Positions 27,955 through 34,500 of a stretch of DNA of 43,403 nucleotides are shown here, in pieces. The stretch lies in the NCBI GenBank assembly GCA_947632125.1, contig CANRNV010000009.1, positions 1 to 43,403 of the forward strand, written 5' to 3'. Position 1 is the first letter of the stretch, and every line of letters begins with the position of its first letter. The position numbers and the translations under genes are program-made. The DNA comes from an uncultured Clostridia bacterium. Lineage in GTDB: Bacteria > Bacillota > Clostridia > Christensenellales > Pumilibacteraceae. The notes beneath the pieces are model-generated. The model was not told the DNA's origin. It did no database searches and worked only from the letters and a program-made list of their open reading frames with translations.

Positions 27955-28874
27955 CCAACGAGCAAGCGGTAAAAACCAACCCCGTATATCGACGTATCGA
28001 GGCGGAGGCGAAGTCGCCGTCCCATTCGTACATGATCGTTACGCCCGACACCGTGACCTCGTTTCTTTGTGCCGAGGGGCTCATTAAGGCGATATGCCCC
28101 GGGGCGAGCCTCGAAAGCAAGGACGTGTACGTACTTCCGTTCGGCGACAAGGTGCTTACTTCCGACGCCGACTTTATAGGCGAAACGGCATATATAATGC
28201 CGTCGGAACTGAGCAAAAAGTTCTTTATCGTCAAAGCGGCGGAGTCCGCCAACGAAACGGCTCAAAACAAGCTGCTCAAGATCCTCGAAGAGCCGCCCGA
28301 GTCGTCGATACTCATTTTGCTTTGCACCGTCGAATACGCAATGTTGCCCACGGTCAGGTCGAGGTGTCGAAGCTTTTTCCCCGCTCCTTACGGCGGCGAC
28401 GTTATGAGCGAGGTGCTCGGCGAGGAGTACGGCGAGGTGCCTAATCCGTCGCTTGTGCTCGCGCTTGCGGGCGGGAGCCTAAGCGGGCTGAGCGAGGCGG
28501 CAAAGAGCGGCAATGCTTCGTTTGAGTTCACGGTGAAAATGCTCGAATGTATGCGAAAAAGCAGCGACATTCTTCCGTACGCGACCGAGCTTACCAAAAA
28601 GGGCGACGTTACCTTGTCGGGTGTGCTCGACAGCCTCGAATTGATACTGAGGGATTGCCTCGCTTATGCGACCTCGCCCTCGAGGGTGTGGCTTAAAGGC
28701 AATATGATGGATCTTAGGGAGATCTCGGCTATGTATACGCCGAGCGTGGTACTTAAAGAGATGCCCGTTATCATGCGGGCAAAGAAGCGAGTTCTCGGCG
28801 GCGGAAACGCGAACAGTATCGTCGACGAACTGTTATTTTCGTTATTGGAGGAAAAGGCAAAATGCCTAAGGTAG
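27951..28874 (+). CDS. holB: DNA polymerase III delta-prime subunit
   Basis: 307 residues. Delta-prime is the stator of the clamp loader. Recognisable parts are AAESANETAQNKLLKILEEP, then ILILLCTVEYAMLPTVRSRC, which holds the conserved SRC sensor motif. There is no functional P-loop, as expected for delta-prime. The sequence is divergent and the zinc-binding module is not obvious. The identification rests on these motifs and on its position between tmk and ricT. The start overlaps tmk by 4 bases and the end overlaps ricT by 13. Confidence 0.9.
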   Translation: MTNEQAVKTNPVYRRIEAEAKSPSHSYMIVTPDTVTSFLCAEGLIKAICPGASLESKDVYVLPFGDKVLTSDADFIGETAYIMPSELSKKFFIVKAAESANETAQNKLLKILEEPPESSILILLCTVEYAMLPTVRSRCRSFFPAPYGGDVMSEVLGEEYGEVPNPSLVLALAGGSLSGLSEAAKSGNASFEFTVKMLECMRKSSDILPYATELTKKGDVTLSGVLDSLELILRDCLAYATSPSRVWLKGNMMDLREISAMYTPSVVLKEMPVIMRAKKRVLGGGNANSIVDELLFSLLEEKAKCLR

Positions 28875-29710
28875 TAGGAATAAGATTTGTAAAGACGCCC
28901 AAAATTTACTATTTCGAGGCGGGCGACCACGAGTACACCAAGGGTGGCGGCGTGATTGTCGAAACGGCGCGAGGTATCGAATACGGCGAGGTCGCGCTTC
29001 TTCCCACCGACGTGCCCGACGAAAAGGTGGTGGGCGCGCTCAAACCGATCATTCGCTTGGCAACGAGCGCCGACGCCGAAAAGTTTCGCTCGCTCGAAGC
29101 TAAGCGACCGGAACTTATGAAAACAGCCGCCGAAAAGATAGCGGCGCGGGGACTGCCCATGAAGCTTGTGGACGCAAAGTACACTTTCGACAGTTCAAAG
29201 GTCATTTTGTATTTCACCGCCGAAAACAGAGTGGATTTCAGGGAGCTTGTAAGGGACCTTGCCGCCATTTTCCACGTGCGTATCGAGCTCAGGCAGATAG
29301 GTTCGAGGGACGAGTGCAAGATGGTGGGCGGTTTGGGTCCGTGCGGCAGAGTGTGCTGCTGTTGCGATCACAACCTCGAATACGAGCGCGTGTCGGTAAA
29401 AATGGCTAAAAATCAAGGGCTTGCGGTCAATCCCGGCAAGATAAACGGCATGTGCGGCAATCTCATGTGCTGTCTTAACTACGAAAACGACTACTATGCC
29501 GAGGTGAACAAGATGATGCCCAAGATGGGCAGCGAGGTCACTTTAAGCGACGGCAGAAAGGGCGCTGTCGTCCAACTCAATCAGATCAAAAAGGAAGTCA
29601 CGGTAAAGATCTTGGATAAGGACGACGACTACGTTTTGGAGAATTGCCCGCTCGAAAGCCTTACCTTTACCAAGCGACAAATCGAGGATAAAAGCGAAAG
29701 TGCCGACTAA
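28862..29710 (+). CDS. ricT: PSP1-domain protein RicT (YaaT)
   Basis: 282 residues. RicT is part of the RicA-RicF-RicT (Y-complex) that carries iron-sulfur clusters and promotes RNase Y dependent mRNA processing in Bacillus. The PSP1 domain covers about 60-150. Cysteine-rich segments CGRVCCCCDHN (about 160-170) and MCGNLMCCLNYE match the family pattern, but four consecutive cysteines (CCCC) are more than usual. A KOW-like C-terminal part (MGSEVTLSDGRKGAVVQLN) follows. RicA and RicF are not in the window. Confidence 0.92.
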   Translation: MPKVVGIRFVKTPKIYYFEAGDHEYTKGGGVIVETARGIEYGEVALLPTDVPDEKVVGALKPIIRLATSADAEKFRSLEAKRPELMKTAAEKIAARGLPMKLVDAKYTFDSSKVILYFTAENRVDFRELVRDLAAIFHVRIELRQIGSRDECKMVGGLGPCGRVCCCCDHNLEYERVSVKMAKNQGLAVNPGKINGMCGNLMCCLNYENDYYAEVNKMMPKMGSEVTLSDGRKGAVVQLNQIKKEVTVKILDKDDDYVLENCPLESLTFTKRQIEDKSESAD

Positions 29711-29888
29711 GTATCTTGTGCTTTTCTCTGTCTTACTCGCTGTGCCCGTGATATGTCTTGTGGGCGCCGTGGCGTATTGTTGCTTTAAGGCGAGTTTGAC
29801 GGCTGGGCTTGTTTCGCTTGTCGTTTTATGTCTTATAGTCGGCACGGCGGCTGTGGCGATTATTTCAAGGGCTAAAAAAAGAAAATAA
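29700..29888 (+). CDS. small two-helix membrane protein
   Basis: 62 residues from GTG at 29700, overlapping the ricT end by 11 bases, with GAGGA about 11 bases upstream. Hydrophobic segments at about 4-27 and 33-57 are followed by a basic tail, RAKKRK. It is probably the last gene of the lysS-ricT operon. No family is recognised. The start relies on the overlap and the hydrophobic pattern, so moderate confidence. Confidence 0.55.
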   Translation: MPTKYLVLFSVLLAVPVICLVGAVAYCCFKASLTAGLVSLVVLCLIVGTAAVAIISRAKKRK

Positions 29889-29914
29889 TTTTAACGATTT
29901 TGTGTGCTAAACGG

Positions 29915-29943
29915 TTTACAAATCGGGTTTTGTATGATACAAT
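29915..29943 (+). promoter_or_regulatory. promoter of the ferredoxin gene
   Basis: TTTACA at 29915-29920 and TACAAT at 29938-29943 have a 17-base spacer. The start would be near 29950, giving a leader of about 70 bases. Confidence 0.65.
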
Positions 29944-29951
29944 ATCTACGT

Positions 29952-29989
29952 TAGGCGGTATATACGCCTATACATCCGGCGACAGCCGG
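29952..29989 (+). promoter_or_regulatory. two-hairpin leader of the ferredoxin mRNA
   Basis: TAGGCG (29952-29957) pairs with CGCCTA (29965-29970), and CCGGC (29976-29980) pairs with GCCGG (29985-29989) across a GACA tetraloop. Both lie between the predicted transcription start and the ribosome binding site (AAGGAG near 30000). They may stabilise the mRNA; no known riboswitch class is recognised. Confidence 0.5.
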
Positions 29990-30017
29990 TATTCTTAGAA
30001 AAGGAGAGTTTATAATT

Positions 30018-30191
30018 ATGCCGAGGTTTATCAGTGACGAGTGTATTGCTTGCGGATCGTGCGAGGCTACTTGCCCCGTAAGCGCTATCAGCATGGGAAG
30101 CGCTCATTATGAGGTCAATGCTTCCGAGTGCATCGACTGCGGTGCGTGCGAGGGAGGTTGCCCCGTAAGCGCTATCAGCGAAAAGAAATAA
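30018..30191 (+). CDS. 2[4Fe-4S] ferredoxin
   Basis: 57 residues, the size of clostridial ferredoxins. Two cluster motifs are complete: C9-C12-C15 with C19-Pro, and C38-C41-C44 with C48-Pro. The two halves are near repeats (each ends CPVSAIS). It is a low-potential electron carrier for hydrogenase, pyruvate:ferredoxin oxidoreductase and similar enzymes, and supports an anaerobic lifestyle. AAGGAG lies upstream, with its own promoter and structured leader. A terminator follows at 30211-30240, so it is transcribed mainly alone. Confidence 0.95.
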   Translation: MPRFISDECIACGSCEATCPVSAISMGSAHYEVNASECIDCGACEGGCPVSAISEKK

Positions 30192-30210
30192 GTTAAACTT
30201 GTTTTTACGG

Positions 30211-30240
30211 AAAGAAGCTTCTTTTTTGAGGCTTCTTTTT
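30211..30240 (+). terminator. intrinsic terminator after the ferredoxin
   Basis: AAAGAAGC (30211-30218) pairs with GCTTCTTT (30231-30238), followed by more T. The 12-base loop is T-rich. Confidence 0.65.
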
Positions 30241-30276
30241 CCTTACTTAATTGACGATATGGGGAGGGATTTTTTT

Positions 30277-30744
30277 ATGGAGAAAACCTTTTTGGGTCAA
30301 AGCGAACGCGCGGCGTCGGCTTCGACTTGCTCCGAGCGGCTGGATGAATTAAAGGCTATGCTCGGGGACGAGATCCGTTGCGCCATCGACGGAGAAAGCG
30401 ATGTGTTTACAAGTGACAAGCCGGGGATCGCGCCGCTCATCGAGGCGGTGGACAGCGGCAAGTACTTCGGCTGTGTCGCCGCCGACCGAATTGTGGGCAA
30501 GGCGGCTGCGCTCCTGTACGCCTACCTCGGCGCCGAGGAAGTGTTCGGGCAGGTGATGAGCGAAGAGGGCGAAAGAACGCTTTGTCGCTTCAATATCCCC
30601 CATTCGTACGCGGTACTCACTCCGTTTATCCGCAATCGTAAGGGCGACGGAATTTGCCCCATGGAGCAGACCGTGTCGAATATCGACGACCCCGCCGAGG
30701 CTCTGTCCGCCCTTAAAGCAAAACTCCTCAGCCTACGTGGGTAG
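30277..30744 (+). CDS. DUF1893 family protein
   Basis: 155 residues from the ATG at 30277, preceded by GGGAGG. The hallmark segments of DUF1893 are present: GKYFGCVAADRIVGKAAALL (about 61-80), the PHSYAVLTPFI segment and NRKGDGICPMEQTV. The function of the family is unknown. The roughly 55 N-terminal residues are unconserved, as usual. It lies just after the ferredoxin terminator, and no strong promoter is visible between them, so it may depend on read-through. It would be the first gene met by any leftward transcript from an inverted promoter at 31240-31460, but in antisense. Confidence 0.85.
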   Translation: MEKTFLGQSERAASASTCSERLDELKAMLGDEIRCAIDGESDVFTSDKPGIAPLIEAVDSGKYFGCVAADRIVGKAAALLYAYLGAEEVFGQVMSEEGERTLCRFNIPHSYAVLTPFIRNRKGDGICPMEQTVSNIDDPAEALSALKAKLLSLRG

Positions 30745-30763
30745 GGGGTGTGTTTGTTTTTTT

Positions 30764-30984
30764 GCAACTTTTTTGTAAAAAAGTTGCGCAAAAAACTTTT
30801 ATCTGCGGCGAGGCTGAAAAATACTTTTCAGCCTCGCCGCTAAATAAAACCTTTTTGTCCACTGTTTTTGCACAGTGTTGCGATTATAAATTGGAGCGAA
30901 GCGACACCGCTAAAAGAGGCGCCCTTTGTTGTCAAACAAGGGGAGCCGTCACAGCTAAGCGTTAGCGTGCTGTGACTGAGGGGA
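30764..30984 (+). repeat. composite palindromic interspersed repeat, copy A
   Basis: The order is: an 11-bp T/A hairpin (30764-30774 with 30777-30787), the spacer CAAAAAACTTTT, and a perfect 16-bp GC-rich hairpin (30805-30820 with 30825-30840, loop ATAC). Next come a CACTG/CAGTG hairpin and a block starting GGAGCGAAGCGACACCGC (30893). It ends with a hairpin-forming segment, CACAGCTAAGCG..GCTGTG, and TGACTGAGGGG. The same order recurs at 36872-37196. It contains no plausible gene. The first hairpin may also act as a terminator for DUF1893. Confidence 0.75.
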
Positions 30985-31231
30985 TTCGCTTTATGAAATG
31001 CTAAGGGGAAATGCCATTACCATAAAGAAAAATACCTTTGAATTGTTATTACACTTTACAAATAATGGCATAAATTCATTTGTGATATCTGCGTGAACTG
31101 TCAATTTCCATGTATTCCCTCGACAACTCGTAAAACTCCCTAAAAATTACAAAAATTTGTGAAAATCCCCTTGCTTTGGGTAAAAACAGGGGGATTATTG
31201 CTATTTTCGCTTGTGAAAGAGATAACAAAAA
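30985..31231. other. intergenic DNA with inverted repeats, no gene seen
   Basis: ATGCCATTA (31011-31019) and TAATGGCAT (31063-31071) form a spaced 9-bp inverted repeat. AATCCCC (31164-31170) and GGGGATT (31190-31196) form a hairpin with T residues after it on the minus strand, so it could stop leftward transcription. A short open frame beginning at 31159 is not a convincing gene. Confidence 0.5.
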
Positions 31232-31473
31232 AAGTACGTAGAATAAGTTATTCTATGTACTTGCTTACTGAGGATATATCCATTTATGAGGTCAACGTGA
31301 GTGAAAATCGGGCACCTCTTTCACATTTTTCCGAAAATTTGGGAGTTTTACGTAAAATAAGCAAATAAATCACCGAAAAATTAAAAAATTTGCGAAATTT
31401 ACTTGACATAAAAAGCGAAAGGTGCTATGATATTGTACAAATAGGTACATAGAATAACTTATTCCATGTACCT
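31232..31473. promoter_or_regulatory. candidate invertible promoter segment (inverton)
   Basis: Two 31-bp elements at 31232-31262 and 31443-31473 are each near-palindromic. They match each other best in inverted orientation: GAATAAGTTATTCTATGTAC at 31241-31260 is identical, on the opposite strand, to 31445-31464. The intervening 184 bp contain a promoter (31403-31431) pointing to the lipoprotein gene. The central base differs as expected for inversion (G left, C right). This is the layout of phase-variable promoters flipped by tyrosine recombinases. No recombinase gene is near, so it would act in trans. Two operators of a dimeric regulator are the alternative reading. Confidence 0.65.
31403..31431 (+). 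promoter_or_regulatory. promoter inside the inverted-repeat segment
   Basis: A perfect TTGACA (31403-31408) and TATGAT (31426-31431) have a 17-base spacer. The start near 31438 would place the whole right repeat arm in the 5' leader of the lipoprotein mRNA. Confidence 0.8.
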
Positions 31474-31480
31474 GTACAGT

Positions 31481-31513
31481 CGAAGTGAGAGGGCAAAAAA
31501 GTTCTCTCGTTCG
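31481..31513 (+). promoter_or_regulatory. leader stem-loop of the lipoprotein mRNA
   Basis: CGAA..GAGAG (31481-31491) pairs with CTCTC..TTCG (31504-31513) around an A-rich loop. It has no T tract, so it is not an obvious terminator. It lies between the right repeat arm and the ribosome binding site (AAGGAGG, 31534-31540). Confidence 0.5.
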
Positions 31514-31545
31514 GCGAAAAAAATATTTATTTTAAGGAGGCATTT

Positions 31546-34500
31546 ATGAAAAAGATCTTTTTACCGATCGTGTTTTGTGTGCTGATGGCAATAAGCTCTC
31601 TTCTGTTGGCTTGTACGCCGATAGGCGAGCATACGCACAACTTAGTCTGGAAAGATGACGTAGCTGCTACTTGTGTAAAAGACGGCATTCGCGGTCACAA
31701 CGTGTGCACTATCTGCGGCTATTGGTTCGACAAAGACGGCAATAAGATTGACGAAGAGGATTGCGTGATCGACGCAACGGGCGAACATACGTTCAAAGAC
31801 GGAAAATGCACCGTGTGCGGCGCAACCGATCCCAACTGGACCGGCGGAGGCGGCGAGGACCCGGACAACCCCGACAACCCCGACGAGCCCACCGAGCTTG
31901 CTTGGCTACACGGCGAGTGGCAAGAGGAGGTGGAAACCGATGCGGTAAAGCCTTGGACGGTTACTTTCGACGGCAAGGAGTTGAAGATCTCGTTCTATCG
32001 TGACGATGAACTTCAAGTGGTAACCGCAGCGTCGTTTGAGGCGGAGGGTGACGACAAAGTCATCTTCACCATACCTAACGGAAGCGAGGGTCAAGAGTTC
32101 AGCATTGTCAAGCTCAGCGATAGGCGAATAACGCTCACTTACGGCAACGACACTAAGAAAACTCTTGTTAAGCAAGGCGAACCCGAAAATCCCGACACCG
32201 AATATGCAATCGGCATGAGGGAGGTAGTAAAAGCCGGTTTTGCTCTTGACAAGTACGAAAATGTGTCGAGCGGAATGTACTTCGACTTTGGTAGCGACAG
32301 AATAGAAGTCGGCAAGCAAATTGATATAAATTATTCCTATTATGATGCTAGCTCTACTCCTGCCAAATTGGTAACAATCAAAGGCGTACACAACATAAAG
32401 GAAGCCACTCTTCTCAGCACGGGTACCGCATACATCATTATTGAAGGTGTATCGAGTGAGGGAAACAGAAACCGTCTGTCCTGGAGCGGACCCGCCATAA
32501 CCAAAGACGTCTTAGATTGGATGGGTACGAACGGAAGAGCGGATATTGCTTGGATAAACTACAACGATGATCATGTCCTTCATGATGTTGACCATACCGC
32601 GTTCTCATTGACCGGCGGGGAGTACGAGTTCCCCGAAGCAACCAAGGATATCGAGGGCGTTTGGGAATTCGTCGGCGACGTCGGCGGAGATAGAGTGGAA
32701 ACGGAGATGGCAATAAATGTAGAGGACAACACCGTGACCTATACCGAAACCACAACATATGGTACAGCCGGATTAAGTCCCAAGACCTCGAGTCTTAACG
32801 GTTATTTTGACTCGGCTATTGAGTGCAAGGACAATTCGGGTCACACTTTCTTTATGATGGAAGTGAAATTCCCGACCACTCAAGGGACAAAATGGTTCAG
32901 ATACAATCCCTACAACAGCAAACTTATAGAGGGACCTGTGGGGTCATATAAAGTTTTCGAACAGCCGAATCCCAATAGGCCTATCCCCTTTGCAGGCGCG
33001 CTTCCCGCCGACCTTAAGGGCGAATATATTTCCACCGCCGACGGCAAATACGTATTCACCGGCAAGAATGTGGTATTCGCTCCCGCAAGCGGCGACGCAG
33101 TCAGCTACGTTGTCACCAAACTCGAGGACGGAACAAGCGACACCACCAGGAAGATAACTCTTGCCGTGGCAGACGATAAAAAGACGACCATAGTACTCAC
33201 TTACGACCTTATAGCGAACACCCTTACAAACGGCGAAAAGGTATACAAGGGCGAAGAGCTCTTCGTTACGCCTGCCGAGAATGTTCCGGAAACGCTTGTA
33301 GGCACGTACGAATATGTCGGCGACAATTCGAACTTGAGCTATGTATTCGACAACGACGAGAATTACAAGGTTACACGCACGGAAGTCAGCGGTGAGTACA
33401 TATTCTTCTATGCAACCGCATATGACGCAACGAGCAAGACCCTTACCTTGACCGAAGTTCACGACCTCGAAACAGGTCACATAATAAACACCGACGGCAA
33501 AACTCCCGAAGTCGTAAAGATGGTTTACGACGAAACGGAAAAGACCGTTACCGTAAAAGGCGAGAGCGCAGACCTTGACAAGGTATTTAAGGAAAGCGCA
33601 GCCAACCTCGCAGCCAAAGTCCCCGAGGACATCAGCGGCACGTACTACATCGAGGGCAAGGCAAAGTACATCGATATTATCGAATTTAATGTTGTACTAA
33701 AAGGCTTTGCTCCCACCGCCGACAAAAAGATCGACGGCGAGTACGGAATTTACGCCTTTGATGTAGAGAGCGGCGTATTGACCCTTAAGGCTAAGAACGC
33801 AAGTGAAACCGAGGAATACGTTACACTTACGCTTACCGACAAGAAATTCACTTACGGCTCCGAAACCTTTACCAAGGGACGTCCCGTAAACTTCACCGGC
33901 GAATTCTACTCGCTTGATGCAAAGTACACCATAAACGGCAACGAGATCACCGAAGAGAAAGTTGACGGCACAACGACGGTCTATGTCATAAGCGACGAAA
34001 AAGAAGAGAAAGCCACCTACGGCGATAAGCATTACGGCTGGGCAATTTCGGCGACCGAGAAAGAGGGTACCGCCACGCTTCCCATGTGGTACGACTATAT
34101 CATTGACGCTTGCAGGACGAGGAGTACGGTAGTAAATGTGACGTATATTCGTAAAACTCCGTCTTCGACGGCAGGCGTTCCCTCGGCGAGCCAAGGCACA
34201 TACTTTAACATAACGAAATCCGGAACCGGTTCGGCTGCTAAGTATACCGAAAGCAAGCTTACTGTCACGTTTACTACGGGCGACCATGCGGAGGGCACGA
34301 TCGTTTGCGGAACCAACCGCTACTTTATCGACAGATACGATGATGCCAACAAGCAGATCATCGCCAAGTTCGGTTCTACGGAGTATAAGTTCGCTTACGA
34401 CGCAACAAAGCCCGACGAAATCAAAGATACAAGCAATAAGGTCTACACAAGGGACTATGCAATAACTTCGCTTCCCGCAGCGTTGCAGGCCGACGGCTCG

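Noticed and set aside
30750-30965. 71-codon frame through repeat copy A
   Set aside because: It runs through hairpin arms; the product is repeat sequence, not a protein family.
31159-31368. 69-codon frame crossing the left inverted-repeat arm
   Set aside because: GTG start without a ribosome binding site; its content includes the palindrome and no family is recognised.
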